A stretch of DNA of 64,000 bases from Progne subis subis (GCA_022316685.1 JAKJHU010000067.1:1240001-1304000), one strand, 5' to 3'. Positions 12,388-24,103 are shown, numbered from the stretch's first letter. Numbers and translations are program-made. The notes: generated by a model from the sequence alone, not told the origin.

Positions 12388-12800
12388 TTCTTCTACAATG
12401 AATTAATAAGTTTGTTAGGTGTTTCAGTATGATCTATGTTTACCAATTATTGAGTGTTTTTGTATTATTTGAATCAAGGCTGATAATTTATAAGTGTATT
12501 ATTCCTTGGCCATAAGTTAAAGAATATATCTCTTACCTGGTTTTTCTTTGTTTTGACTTAAAACCTCATGTCACAAAAGTTGCACAGTGCTTATCAAATT
12601 AAACTTTTTTTAAAAAAAAATATTATGACCTTCATAAGCATGGAATAAGTGATTAACCGAGGAAATTTTTCACTACAGCTAGAATCTGAATAAAATAGTA
12701 TTGACTGTCTGAGGTCATTACTGATAATGCTTAGTCAAGGTTTTCATATCTGCTCTTTTTTTTTTTTTTTTCCTTAATAATAATAATAATCCTCCTTCAT

Positions 12801-13399
12801 TGTTGTGGTTTAAACCTGGCCAGCCACTAAGCCTCACACAATCACTCCCCCATTCCCTACACCAGAAGAACTAGGGAGAGAGAATGAGAAGGGTAAAAAT
12901 CACAAAACTCATGTGTTGAGATAAAGACAGTTTAATAGGGAAAGCAATAGCTGGGCACATATAGAAAGCAACACGAGGAATTAATTCAATGCTTCCCATG
13001 GGCAGGCAGCCGTTCAGCCGCCTCCAGGAGAGCAAGGCCTCATCACACATACCAGTGACTTGGGAAGACAAATACCATAATTCCAAATGTGCCCCCCCTC
13101 CTTTCTCCTTCTTCCCTCTCTTCATATAATGAGTATGATTCAATATGATCTGGATTGTCCCTTTGGTCAGTTTGGCTCACCTGTCCTGACTGTCCCCACC
13201 CAACCTCCCATGCACCCCAAACTTCCTTGACAGCATGGTACTACAAAAAGCAGAAAAAGCCTTGGCTCTGTGCAAGCCCCACTGAGCAATAACAAAAATA
13301 TCTCTGTATTATCATAGTGTTCAGCACAAATCTGAAACACAGCCCCAAATCAGCCACTATGAAGAAAGTTAACTCTATCTCAGCCAAAAACAGTACCCA
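12801..13399 (-). mobile_element. Solo LTR, avian ERVL-like family, - strand
   Basis: Read on the - strand, it begins near 13399 and soon reads 'tttggctgagatagagttaac', the start of a widespread avian ERVL-type LTR as I remember it. It continues through 'gccaaggctttttctgc', an ATTAAA polyadenylation signal (complement near 12929) and 'ctgtctttatctcaacacatg', and ends '...ggtttaaaccacaaca' at 12801. A second, 5'-truncated member lies at 54376-54855 (+); both share the ATTAAA-CTGTCTTTA core. No target duplication was confirmed. The 90-codon minus frame inside it (12871-13143) is noncoding LTR sequence. Confidence 0.8.
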
Positions 13400-15821
13400 C
13401 ATTTGGTTGAATATTCAGTGTTGTACACTTACAAAGTTTTAGAATCCCAGGTCTGGGAACACACAACTATGAAATGCCCAAGAGTGATTCTGTACTACAG
13501 CAAAGCCAACCCATTCCTTTGGGCAGCAGCTTGCAAAGTAAGTGGAGTACAGAGTGAGAACGAGGGCAGAATGGAAAGGAGTTTACTCAGAATGCCTGCT
13601 CTGAAAATAAGCATGTCAGAAAGCTTCCATGTGCAGGTGGAATAAACTGATAAAACCCAGAACTTTTTATTCATATTCACCCACAAAATCTAAGGATAGA
13701 GGAAACACTTGCCTCCTCCTAGGAGTCTTCAGATTGAAAATAAAATAAACCTCATCCCATTTTTAGAATAAAACAGAACACAGTGAAAGGATAGAGATTC
13801 TACAGTCAGTAGTGACTGAAGCAGTAGGCTGTCAAGTCATGTTCCATTTTGCTTGATTTCTCTAGATCAATTCCTGACAGAAAGCTCAAATTACTAGACA
13901 ATTATGTTAGAAGCAGTAGAGGGGTGGGTCATCACAGGAACACCATCTTCTCTAATTTTGTTTTGACAAATGCTCTCAGTGAGAGGTGTTCTTTTTAAGA
14001 TGTCTAACAAATTGAATCTTTTGAAAGATATAGAAATAGAGACTCTCAACATAAAATTCAAATTGCTTGCCATCTTACATGTAGGCTTTAGACATCTCAC
14101 TTAAGTCAATATAAATAAATAAGGGTTTCCAATGTATGATTTAAGATACCTAGTTTGAATGTCAACATGTACTTGGAGAACTCAAAAACTGGGTGAGAAG
14201 ATCCTGTTTCTCTCATCAGCTGTGGCTGTTTACATGATTAACTGCTGTGCTTCTGGATATGATTACCTGTGGGACTACAGGCTTTTGTTTATATAGGCTT
14301 TGTTGGGACATTAATTCTTAGACTGGTCTTCTGAACATAGATATTAGGTTATGCTTTAGTAGTCCATGTGATTTTCCATTTTTTTTTTTTTTTTCCAATA
14401 ACTTCCTTGATTCATCTTCTGGAAATATGTATGAAAAAAGGTGGTTTTCCCCCCCCCCCCCTAAAATAAAACTATACTAAAAAATATAATCACATCCTTG
14501 TATCATAGCTCCAGCAACCTTGCAAGCAGACAACCTAACAATGATTGAAGAAATACTGGGAATAGAGCACTATAAAAATATACTGTTTTCTAAAATATCT
14601 GAGGATTCTATTCCATTTTGAATAAAAAAGACATATATTCGTTGGGATATTTCTTCTCTCCAGCTGGGCTCTCACTCTGGATCTATGTATATTTAATTAC
14701 TGCAAGCAAAATGAAAATCCTTGGGAGAAATGTCTGTCTCAGATTAGTCAAAAGTCATGGGACTGCTACATCTTCTTGAAATTTAGAAATAGTATATTGG
14801 AGTTAAATAAGAAGAGGTGGGATTTTTGACTTAATTCTCCAAATTTTCATGGAATTGCTCCAATCATTTATAAATTAGAAGCATCACATCCATTCACTAG
14901 TTTTGTGTTCTCAAATAGTTTATTAAACATGATTTATCAATATGTTCTAATAATGTCTCTCAGTTATGCTAAAGAGAGGAATGCTTATTTTGCAAATAAT
15001 ATCTGTTTATTTTTTGACAGAGTTAGCAAAAATTTTTGGTGTTGTTACTACTTGTCTACTTCTGCTGATGGACAGATTATCGGTGTTGACACTTCAGGTA
15101 TTTTGTTAATTTTTGTTAGGGGAATAAGAACACTGATAATTGAAACTTAGTTGCTATTAACTCCTTCCAAAAACATTCCAAGTTAGACAATATATGAAAA
15201 GGTTTGGGGTTTTTGTTTGTTTGGGGTTTTAATTTTATTTTTAAATTTTAATGTATTTTAAGGATATTTTTCTCTCTCTATTTACTTTTAAATTTTAGTG
15301 CATTGGTTTCATTACAGTGAATTGTAATGAATAGTGAAAGTAATTTCTTGTTAAGATGCAAATTAGTTCTCACCTACAAAAGTTTACATTGAGGTTTTAA
15401 TTTAATTTAGGAGACAATCAACTAATACTTTATGATATTTCTATAATTTATGAACACTTTTTTTGGATGTTGATTCCAATTGATTACCAAAATCATTGGA
15501 TACTTATATTTGCTACTAGCAAACTCATAGATTGGTATCCCATTTGCAGATTATTCTGCTAATAGGGAGACTGAATCACCATGCAACTGGATTTCTGAAA
15601 ATATATTCATATGTCACCTAGGTAATTTGATTTAGACATTCTCCCAATCCACAGCAGACAAATCATTTGAAATAAAGTCAATACAGAGATGATGAAGCCT
15701 AGAATACCTATCCTCCAAGACTGAGTGACAAAATAGCCCAATAAAATATTTTTTCATTTGTCTTGTAATTGTCAAGTTCTGTGGATAATGGAATCAATGA
15801 AAAGACATGTTATTCATAATA
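13400..15821. other. AT-rich intergenic DNA
   Basis: No gene is recognised. A 13-base C run lies at 14449-14461, and a 9-bp-arm inverted repeat (ttcattaca / tgtaatgaa) at 15308-15331. Short open frames at 13403-13645 and 14905-15150 have no nameable similarity. Confidence 0.55.
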
Positions 15822-16196
15822 TCATAGAATTATTAAAATTGGAAAAGATGCCTATGATTATCAACTGCAACTGTTAACTCAGCACCACCATGTTCACCAG
15901 TAAACTGTCCCCAGGTGCCACATCCAGGCATCTTTGGAATGCCTCCCAGGACAGTGATATCATCACTTCTCTGAGCAGCCTGTTCTAAATACCTGACCAC
16001 ACTTTAAGTGAAATTTTTTTCCTAATGTACAATTTAACCTTCTCCTAGTGCAAATTGAGGCCATTTCCTCTGGTTCTGTCACTTGTTAACTGGGAGAACA
16101 GACCAGCCACCACCTCATTAAGACCTCCTTTCTAGTATTTGTAAAAAGTCATAGGGTGATGTCATCTAGTTGTGTGCGCACGCACACACACGCATA

Positions 16197-16229
<33 letters not shown>

Positions 16230-16440
16230 GTGCTCCTGTGAGCCTCCTTTCCTCCAGGCTAAACTACCTCAGTTCCTTCAGATGCTCCTCATCAGACTTG
16301 TTCTCCAGACCTTTCACCATTGCTCTTCTCTAGACATGCTCCAGAACCTCAATGTCCTTCTTGTAGTGGGGGGCCCAGAGCTGAGTTGAAGAATTTGCTT
16401 TGCAGCCTCACCAGTGCCAATGATCCTACTGGACACAATT
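15822..16440 (-). repeat. CR1 LINE 3' fragment, - strand, with internal CA repeat
   Basis: It starts 'tcatagaattattaaaattgg', the reverse complement of the CR1 terminus. It then passes through recognisable blocks: 'gcctgttctaaatacctgacc', 'ccaggctaaactacctcag', 'cttctctagacatgctccag', and 'ggggggcccagagctg'. This is one of the longer CR1 pieces here. A (CA)n array interrupts it at 16177-16229. The frames at 16156-16604 are repeat-derived. Confidence 0.88.
16177..16229. repeat. (CA)n microsatellite
   Basis: An imperfect then perfect CA dinucleotide array grew inside the CR1 fragment. It is likely length-polymorphic. Confidence 0.95.
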
Positions 16441-18171
16441 GCTGCTACAAACTATTACAAACATGGTATGCTGGAACTCTTCTGTTAGGAGCTATTACTA
16501 GCTTACCAATGCAGGCAAAACCACAGGTATTTTATTGCTATTTAAAAATGTACCTGATAGAAACACAGGTCATTAATAAATTACAGGAGAATCTTAACTC
16601 TTAATGTAGTGGGGATATAATAATACCCACAAGGCGAATAAGCCCCAAAACTTTGAAGGCTATGATCCATAAATTTGTGATAATCAACTTCTGAATTTAC
16701 ATAGTAGGAAGATGGATTAAGTATATGGAAAAACACTTTCCAGCTTTTGCTACTAAAACTATAATTTTTCACTTCAGAGTTAATAAACTCATAATGTTTA
16801 AGTAGACATTTCCTTTGTATAATGTAGCTCCTTTTTGATAAATCATACTCTCTCATAAAAGCAGAATCAAAATCTAGCATCCGAACAGATATTTCTTCTA
16901 GAATATGGAAGTATATCTATTTCTTTAGTTAAGTACTTGATGGTTACCTAGTATTTTAAAATCTAATATTTAACCCAGCAACATGGATTAACTTTAGAAA
17001 CAATTTTCATAAGAAACTGAACTTATATTCTATAGAACCTTAAGTAATTGGTAATTTATATTTGACATAAATGGCAATATCCTTTAATTGGTCGAAGATT
17101 GTACCTAGGTAGATATGTGTACATATGTACGTATGCTCACTCTCTTATTTATTCTTCAAATTTATATTTTAACATGTGAAATATGAAACAGATGTTACCC
17201 CTTATATTATAAATAAAATGCCAAAGGAAAGAGTGATAATCATGGGATAACCAATATCACTCTTCACCCACAACCCCCACACAGCCCAGGAAGTTCCAAA
17301 GTAACAACAGATTCCTGGTTCTCCAGCTAAGATCTGTGCAAGAAAATTAATACAAAAATGCCTTCATTTCATCATGATGGCATTTGGGAGTTTTAGAACC
17401 CTCTAGTCCATTAGTCAGCTTTGTTAATGGCTGTGCTCATCCTTTTAATCATGTGAAACACATTGACTGAGCTTCATTTAGTTCAAAGTGCCTTTCAGAA
17501 GCCTGAAGAGAAACTGAGTGTTGGGAAACTTTACCTCTCTCACTGCAACATATATTTACTAATCTATATTAACAACATTTAGCTAGCTTGATTGTGATTT
17601 TATATAAAGATACAATATATCCATAGTTTTTAAGAAAAACCCTACCCATTTGAATGAATTAAAAATTGAGCTTTAAGTTCCTAATGTGTTGTCAGATTAT
17701 CTGTTTTATCTAACCTATCTTCATACTGATAATTGTGGAAAATAATACCTGCACTTGTTTATTTTCATTATTCTTGCACCAATATTGTATTTACAAAATT
17801 ATTTCAGTTTTAGGAACATTTCTTTCTGCCTGAAATGAAAGAATTTATAATATCCGATCTCAGTGACAGTCTTGGAGGACTGTTTTTTGTTTTCAGAATG
17901 ACTGCTTTAAAATCAAATAAATGAGCAGATTTTGGAATTTTGCCAGCATGAATTTCAAGAGTTATATTACAGGGAGATTAAAATCTTGTAAAAAACACCA
18001 AAGCATTTCTATTAAACATACCATATTGTTTAGATATCTATATCTATATCTATCTATCTCCCTTTTTTCATTATGAAAACAAACTGTGATACATTATGAC
18101 AAATTTAAACACTGCATATGGAAAAAAAATTAAAAAAAAAAAAGTTTAATTCAAACAGAACTATGGCATCT

Positions 18172-18224
<53 letters not shown>

Positions 18225-20305
18225 GTAGTACAAGAGATCCTGTATGTAAAGCCTTATTTCTTCATAACAGTGGAAATGTTTAAGCTGTGTACTTTCAGGA
18301 CCTTCTTCATTGTCTGAGACTTTTGCATTTCTAATGTTGATCTTTTAAGGCTTTAACCAAAATTCAACACTGTCTCAATTTAAACAAGCAGAGCATTCTC
18401 ACGCCTTCTTTCTGAACACATTCATAATGCCTTAAAAACACATCTGACACATACCAATGATACTGAACTCCCTCATTAAGAAATTATCAGTGATATTTCC
18501 TTATTTCTTTGTTTCTTTCAACAAAGAAGAAAAAAGTTTTCACCTTTTTTATGAAATACTTAAAGAAATTACCCAAACACCAGAAGATGAGAAATAGATT
18601 CTCATTTTAGCTTGAAAGTGTTCAGAACAAACGTCTCTAAAAAGTTCCCCACCTGACAAGTGAAGAAAGCCTTTTGGATGCATAAGAAATCTCTCATCAT
18701 TACACCATTTCTATGATGGGAAACCAGGAAAGAAATCAAGAGGTTTTGGGGGGAGAGACAAAGTTCCAAATGGCTGCACAATTTTTCTGGTTTTTGGGGC
18801 TTTTTTTGGTTTTGTTCTGTTTTGTTTTGTTTTGTTTTGGTGGTGTTTTTTTGGTTTTTTTTTTCAATGTAATTTTTTTTATTTTTTTCCCCATTATACA
18901 CACAATGAATCTTTAAAGTAATTCTAAATGCATATATTTTCAATATACTAGTATCATGAGCTAATTAGTTTGGTGAGTTCTGGTTAAAAAGACTCTAAGA
19001 ATTGTTTTGAAGCTATGCAAGTTCTAATATATTTTAAACAAGAAGTTCTCAGTGTACAAATTAGAGATACTAAAATTCAAGTGAGTGCTTCATGAGTTTG
19101 CTTGTGATATGTACAGAATTTTAGTCAGCTCTGAAACATAGAAGTACAAAATCTATCTGCTCCTCTCCATGCTGCTTGCTTGAATTCTTGAAAATTAAAT
19201 CATGATGATAACAGATTTTTTTTTTTTTTTACTGTGAGAACAAGTAGTTTTGGATAAAAACACACAAGCATTTTCTCATCAGGCAGAAGAAGACAATAAC
19301 TATTTTAATGTGTTTTCAATAGCGATGTTTAACTTCATGTAGTATCACTTCTTAAGGAAAAAAATAGTTGGTTTACAATGTTTAAAAAACAATGATTTTT
19401 TTTTAATTTAATAACTTCACAAAACTCTTATTTTAATAGACTCTTGTTAAGAAACTAGATGCATTCTAGACATTTTGAACGTGAAAATGGAAAAAAATCC
19501 CATGCATTCCACTGTCCTATGAATTTTCTTATTTAAAGATCCTCTTCAATAGTTAACTGTGTAGAAATTACCTAGTTTGTGTTCATTGACTAATTGGTCC
19601 AGTTCTAATTCAATCTACATTTAAGTAAATTACTGCAGAGAGAGATGGGTGAAAAACACCTGTGTATTTCAGAGTTTGATGTGATTTTTCTGGTCCATTC
19701 ACAGAAATAAACAAAAACTGAAAATATTTCACCCCTCTTAGTAAACTTACAGTAGTAGTTGTAATTTTATTCATAATTTGTTTCTCATTATATATTTATA
19801 TAATTATACTTACATAACATTATTTCTCCTTTAAACCAGCTTCTCTCTGACTTGTGTGGGCATTTTACAGTGAACATACCAATCTTCATGTTACTTAGAC
19901 ACCATTTTCTGATTCTCTACTTATTTTTAAGGTATTTATTTGTTTTCCACATTTTCTCCCTTGAATTCTCAACCTGCCAACTATTACCACCTCAAAAATG
20001 TGTTTAAAATTTTGATATGACCTTAGTTTTCTCACAAATCACCAACAATTTTCTAAACACAACTGAGCCAAATTCACAGTGGTGCCTCACTAAAACATTC
20101 CAGTCTGTGAAACTATTTATCTTAGTTCCAAATAATTTTGGATACCTCCTACTATGCATGCAGATGTCCACAGCATGACTAAACTTCCAAGACACGGAGA
20201 ATGAACAGTCACACAATATTACAATTGGATTGCATGTGCATATGATTATTTCCTTTCTGTTACCTGCTGGATAGTTTAGAAATCCGAATAGATAGATCAT
20301 TTTTC
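16441..20305. other. AT-rich intergenic DNA with long A run and T/G tract
   Basis: No gene is recognised. It contains an (ATCT)n repeat at 18033-18059, a 45-base A run at 18176-18220 and a T/G-rich tract at about 18783-18880. The 99- and 113-codon minus frames (16581-16880, 18602-18943) are low complexity or lack motifs. Confidence 0.55.
18176..18220. repeat. 45-base poly-A run
   Basis: An uninterrupted A homopolymer, preceded by shorter A runs at 18121-18143. Confidence 0.97.
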
Positions 20306-20553
20306 AGTGACGAGCAGTGTCCCCTGGGGTCAGTAGTGGGGCCAGTTCTAAGGTTCAGCATATTTGCTGACAACATGAAAACTGTGATCAAGTGCACCCT
20401 TGGCAAGTTCACTGATTACACCAAGTTGTGCGGTGCAGTTGTGGAATCACAGTATGGAGGGGAGAGATGCCATCCAGAGGAACATGGACACACGCTTGAG
20501 AGGTGGGCTGATGCAAACCTCATGAAGTTCATTAATGTGAAATGCAAGATCCT
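20306..20553 (+). pseudogene. CR1 LINE, reverse transcriptase fragment (first segment)
   Basis: The + frame from 20336 encodes the CR1 reverse transcriptase palm region: 'GPVL' then, about 20 residues on, 'KFTDYTKLCGAVV', and further on 'WADANLMKF'. In active CR1 the catalytic box reads FADD; here the frame shows FTDY (codons near 20408-20419), so the second catalytic aspartate is lost. The segment ends at a solo LTR. The CR1 resumes at 21068 and again at 24515. It is a dead, nested retrotransposon that serves as the landing site for two retroviral insertions. Confidence 0.88.
20549..20553. repeat. Target-site duplication (left) of solo LTR
   Basis: Reads atcct; the right copy at 21068-21072 reads gtcct. 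The one mismatch fits an old 5-bp duplication. Confidence 0.6.
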
Positions 20554-21067
20554 TGTTAAGGAAACTTCCCCCTGTGACCACCCAGGAGCCATTCTGGCAG
20601 TCATTCTGACACCACTCAAGCTGAGACTGAAGCTTCTCCAAGGCTACACAACCCACGCTCACAATCAGATCAGGTTTCCTTTCCAGGTTTACCTAGGATT
20701 TTCCATAGCAGGATCTCAAATGTCCCTATCCTTTAAAAATTTCACTCTTGGTGCTGTAAATAAATGATAAAATAAGAGAATATCATCTCGAGCTGGGTGC
20801 TTCTGGGAGTGGACCCCAAGAAAATGAATCCCTGGGCTTTTATACCCTGACAGTCTAAATGCAGTAAAGTCTGGGGACTGTTGGCTCCTGACATACCACT
20901 GAGTGTCCAATCACCTGGCTGTGCCACAGGTTCCTGTGTCCCTTGTTATGCAAACAATCAGCAGTTCAAGATCTCTTTCTTCAGCCCAGTGTCCTGCCCC
21001 CAGAACTTAACCTGACACTTGCACTGCAGATGCACTCAGCTGCATGCACCAAATGTACTCCTCAACA
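20554..21067 (-). mobile_element. 514-bp solo LTR inserted in CR1
   Basis: The element begins TGTTAAGG and ends CCTCAACA, so it has TG...CA ends and inverted terminal bases. Removing it restores a continuous CR1 sequence ('tgcaagatcct' to 'gtcctacactgg...caatcccagacacagctacagg'), which independently fixes both boundaries. A 5-bp duplication with one mismatch flanks it. On the - strand a TATAAAAG box (complement of 20838-20844) followed by a plausible start region suggests - orientation. An AATAAA on the + strand near 20757 argues the other way, so orientation is moderate. Overlapping short frames inside it (20416-20910, both strands) are noncoding. Confidence 0.82.
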
Positions 21068-21277
21068 GTCCTACACTGGATCACAGCAATCCCAGACACA
21101 GCTACAGGCTTGGCAGATAATTGATTGAGAGCAACCCTGTGGAGAAGGACTCGGGGGTTATGGTTGATGCAAAACACAACATGAGCTGGGAGTGTGTGCT
21201 CACAGCTCACAGAGCCAAGTGAATCCCTGGCTACACCAAAAGGACAGTGGTCAGCCGGTCAAAGGAGGTGATTCTCC
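21068..21277 (+). pseudogene. CR1 LINE, middle segment
   Basis: Continues the same CR1 copy: 'caatcccagacacagctacagg', 'gagcaaccctgtggagaaggac' and 'gatgcaaaacacaacatgagc' are the next conserved blocks downstream of the reverse transcriptase fragment. It stops inside 'gaggtgattctcc', where the provirus inserted. Stop codons interrupt the frame. Confidence 0.88.
21272..21277. repeat. Target-site duplication (left) of provirus
   Basis: The 6-bp ttctcc is repeated exactly at 24509-24514, directly outside the two LTR ends. Six-base duplication is typical of alpha- and betaretrovirus-type integrases. Confidence 0.93.
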
Positions 21278-21564
21278 TGCTGCTGCTGCTGAGGCATAGC
21301 GACCTGGTTCAGGAACAACACGGCAGCCACACCCAGGCTGCTCGGTCCATTAGCTCACAGACACCAATGTGGTGGACAGCAAATGGCATTTTATTAACTG
21401 ATTACATGGAGTTATAAAACCTCTGTTTGCTACATCACTTCTGTCTGCTTACATTACAAACTACGTGTTGCTTAGCTTATCAAGGACAACTAAGTGTTGA
21501 GGGAGGGGTTCTGTCTACCCGTACAACATGATATCTTCCAATCGCCTGTCCCTAATCTCCCACA
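21278..21564 (-). repeat. Proviral 3' LTR (287 bp)
   Basis: On the - strand it begins TGTGGGAGATTAGG at 21564 and ends in GCA at 21278. An AATAAA polyadenylation signal (complement of 21390-21395) and a TATA-like TTTTATAA upstream define U3/R. It lies directly after the polypurine tract and is the same length as the 5' LTR. The U5 end has become a CTG-type run (tgctgctgctgctg on the + strand) where the other copy reads tgctgcctccgctg. Confidence 0.95.
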
Positions 21565-21585
21565 TCTCCCCCCCCCCCCATCCCA
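21565..21585 (-). other. Polypurine tract of provirus
   Basis: Immediately upstream of the 3' LTR on the - strand is a run of 12 G flanked by GGGAT and AGA (complement of 21565-21585). Its position and composition match the plus-strand DNA priming site of retroviruses. Confidence 0.9.
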
Positions 21586-21696
21586 TGATTAAGTAAAAAA
21601 CCTATAAAAGTATAAATGTTATAAAAAATGCAAAAGCTGTTAAAGTTAGTATAATAGGATACAAAAGTGATATAACATGTTAGTAATAAGTGCACT

Positions 21697-22890
21697 TCAT
21701 AGTAATTGCAGGCGTTTGACAAATAGGATGTTGACTTTCTCTAAATGGCTTCTAACAAACGAAACTAACTTGTTTAAAATGCAAGGCCCAAAAACCAATA
21801 TCAAGAGTATCATGGTGAGAGGGCCTGTTAGGGTGGAAACAAGGGTGGCCAGCCATGGGGACTGATTGAACTATGACTCAAACCATCCTTGTTGGGCCTC
21901 TCTCTCTCTTTTTCTCTGGCCTAGTCTTTCTCTCAGTTCGGCCATGGAGTCTCGCACGACTCCGGTATGGTCTGCATAAAACCAGCATTCTTCTCTCAAG
22001 GCGGCACACAGGCCTCCTTGCTGCATGAGCAAGAGGTCCAATCCTCGCCTGTTCTGCAGGACGACTTCTGAAAGCAAGGAGATGTATTCTTCCAGAGAGG
22101 AGATGGATTTTTCAATTCTTAATAAGTCTTTGTCAATTGTCATTTGCAGCTGAGAAAGTCCTTGTTGTTGGGTCACGAGAGCTGAAACACCTGTGGCTGT
22201 ACCAGCAGCTACTAAGCCAAGGAGCATTGCAATGGTTATACCTGTTACTACTTCTCTTTTGTGGACCTGGATGGTTTCTTCTAAAAAGCGATACATTTCC
22301 TCTTCTTGGTGATACAGGACTCTAGGAGCAATCAGAACTTGGACACAAAAGTCAGCAAGGTTATTGTATTTGCTAAGGTACACACAGCGGGTTATTCCAA
22401 TTTGTTGACAGACCCACATTCCTGGTACGAATGGGACTGCCCACTTATCAGTCTTTTGGCTAGGCTGGATGAACTCAGCACAGATATTTCCCATCTGCTT
22501 TGCTGAGGTTACATTGCCAAAGCACTTGCCTCGGCCTGTGACTTAGGGTAATTTCCCTCCGGGGGGTGTCCCACCTACAGTTGTGTGGATTACCTGCTGC
22601 AGAATATTCGAAAGGAACATCAAGAGTGACACCCTCATAAAAAGGAGGTTCTGGATTATAACATAACCGGCATGATTTTGTAAAGTTTGGATTGGATTGG
22701 TTCAACAACAAAAAGAACCAACACACTAAGAAACAGATTGTAAGGATCTGACTTAGGTTTTTGGTAAATAGCTAAAGGACTGAATGAGGAGGAGGTGCCA
22801 GGTGTGGCCTCTCTCCTGTGTCTGCGTGCTGTGAGAATCTGATAGGGTCTAATTGGTCGGGGTACTGAAGGTAGGAGTCTGATAATTTGC
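21697..22890 (-). pseudogene. env: Retroviral env remnant, SU C-terminus and gamma-type TM
   Basis: The clearest piece is a 207-residue open frame (22494-21874, TAG at 21871-21873). Residues 1-80 are the surface-subunit C-terminus ending in a basic HKR cleavage site. Residues 81-109 are a hydrophobic fusion peptide rich in Gly, Ala and Val. Residues 110-145 are heptad-like coiled coil, and 146-160 match the position and style of the gammaretroviral immunosuppressive stretch. Cys163 and Cys170 form a CX6C motif, but the residue after it is Trp171 rather than Cys. After the TAG the same frame stays open for 57 codons to TGA at 21697-21699 and encodes a hydrophobic anchor and short tail. Upstream the frame is cut by TAA at 22543-22545. 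The surface-subunit N-terminus with a hydrophobic signal-like segment lies in another frame (22475-22726), and the leader in a third. It is a pseudogene. Confidence 0.9.
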
Positions 22891-23085
22891 ACATTCGCCC
22901 AATTTAAATGCCTGGCTGCATTTAAAGCATGCCATTTTTATCTTCTTCCAGTCTGTGAGAGGAGTTCCTTCTTTGCCTGACTTCCCCTCAACCCAAGTAG
23001 AAACATTGTTGTTACTGATTTTATATACTGTTACTTTCTCTTTCTCGGAGCCCGAGCCAGAGTTGGCAGCAGAGGACCGGCTGTC
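22849..23085 (-). pseudogene. gag: Gag continuation stub after premature stop
   Basis: In the same frame as the main gag frame, beyond the TAG at 23086-23088, reading continues for about 78 codons. The stub is acidic and serine-rich at first (SGSGSEKEK), then has a segment with Trp and Lys (LTDWKKIKMAC) that resembles the start of a capsid domain. A cysteine-containing stretch (CFKC...C) that lacks the histidine of a true zinc knuckle follows. The sequence then runs into env-like sequence in a different frame, so capsid and everything downstream is deleted here. The frame ends at a TAG (22849-22851). Confidence 0.75.
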
Positions 23086-24103
23086 CTAGTCCTCTGAGCT
23101 AGAGTCCGATTCAGAGCCGGAAGTCAACTGACTGGCTGCTTCCGGGCTCTGGAACTTTTTGGTGGGGCTCTGACCCCGCCCCTTTCCCTCAGGGCTGGGC
23201 CGTCCCTTCCCTCTGGGCCACCGCCCTTTTCTTTCAGGGCTGAGCCGCCCCTTTCTTCCCCCCTTTAAACTGTGTACCTTAAAAGAATCTTTTTGGCAAA
23301 GGTTAGCTTTAATTCCCCCTTTGAGCTCTCCCCCCCTCTGCTCATGCGCGTCCACATTATCAAACAAACTGTCTTTGTTTTTGTTGGCAACAGGCACGCT
23401 ATTTAAAATACCTTCTTTGTTTTCTGCCTCTCTGTTATCTAACAAGTGTTTCAGTCCAACTACATTCCCGTTCTCTCCCAGGGAGCCAGTGCAACTCATT
23501 GCGGCATAGGGTGGGGGTCCCTCCTCAGCCCCCACTAACAGCGATCCCACGGCAGCATTCCTGGCTTCCTCAGCTAAACCATCCCAAAACAATTTTGCTT
23601 GTTTTTTTCCTTCAGCAGGTAATTCTGGGCTTGAAGCCTTTGGAAGGACATTTTTCTCCTCCAAGTTTCTGCAGTCGGCAGAATCAACCTTATCAGCAGT
23701 CTGAACACAGTCATTGACCTTCAGACCACATTTTTCTATGCTCTGATAATCCTCTGAAAAAGCTTCTGTTATAGTTTGCATTGTTGCGCCTACACTGAGC
23801 TGCAGCATAAATTTTAGACAATTTTGTGCAGCTTTCCAGGTCTTCTGCTCTTGCAGAGCCTTTGTCAAAGCTTGCACGACTTTTCCCCATGCCTTAAGAT
23901 TTTTCCCCGAGCCGGAAGACATTGTGTCTTCGGCAAGAGCTTTTGTGCACTGACCCCATATATCTGGGTGGAGAACATCCACCAGCCGGTCAATGACTTT
24001 AAGTTGCAAAAGCCTCATCACTGCGAGGGTAAAATCTTTTGCTTTACAATCAATTCCCCACTGTTTATGAATCTGAGGATACGACCTTCATGAGAGCTTC
24101 CAT
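23086..24103 (-). pseudogene. gag: Retroviral gag 5' part (matrix and linker), broken
   Basis: A 311-codon open frame (24021-23086) encodes a Gag N-terminal region. The matrix-like helical part covers residues 1-80, with a SGSGKNLKAWGKVVQALTKAL segment typical of alpharetrovirus-type matrix. A polar linker follows, then a PPPY late-domain motif at residues 169-172, which in other Gags recruits NEDD4-family ligases for budding. The C-terminus is strongly basic (RKGR, KGRG repeats) and then acidic (SESDSSSED). The frame listed from 24021 starts at a GTG. The likely native ATG is at 24101-24103 in a context directly after the leader. After about 10 codons the native frame meets TAA (24065-24067), and a one-base shift leads into the long frame. 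A TAG at 23086-23088 ends it. Confidence 0.9.

Larger units (their letters stand above)
11194..12800. other. Intergenic DNA with (CCCCTT)n and a palindrome
   Basis: No gene is recognised. The span holds the hexanucleotide tract at 11599-11688 and an 11-bp-arm palindrome at 12363-12387, both listed separately. A (TAA)n short repeat lies near 12777-12790. Confidence 0.55.

Noticed and set aside
20336..20767. 143-codon + frame as a possible new gene
   Set aside because: Its first part is CR1 reverse transcriptase and its second part is a solo LTR; the frame crosses the insertion boundary by chance.
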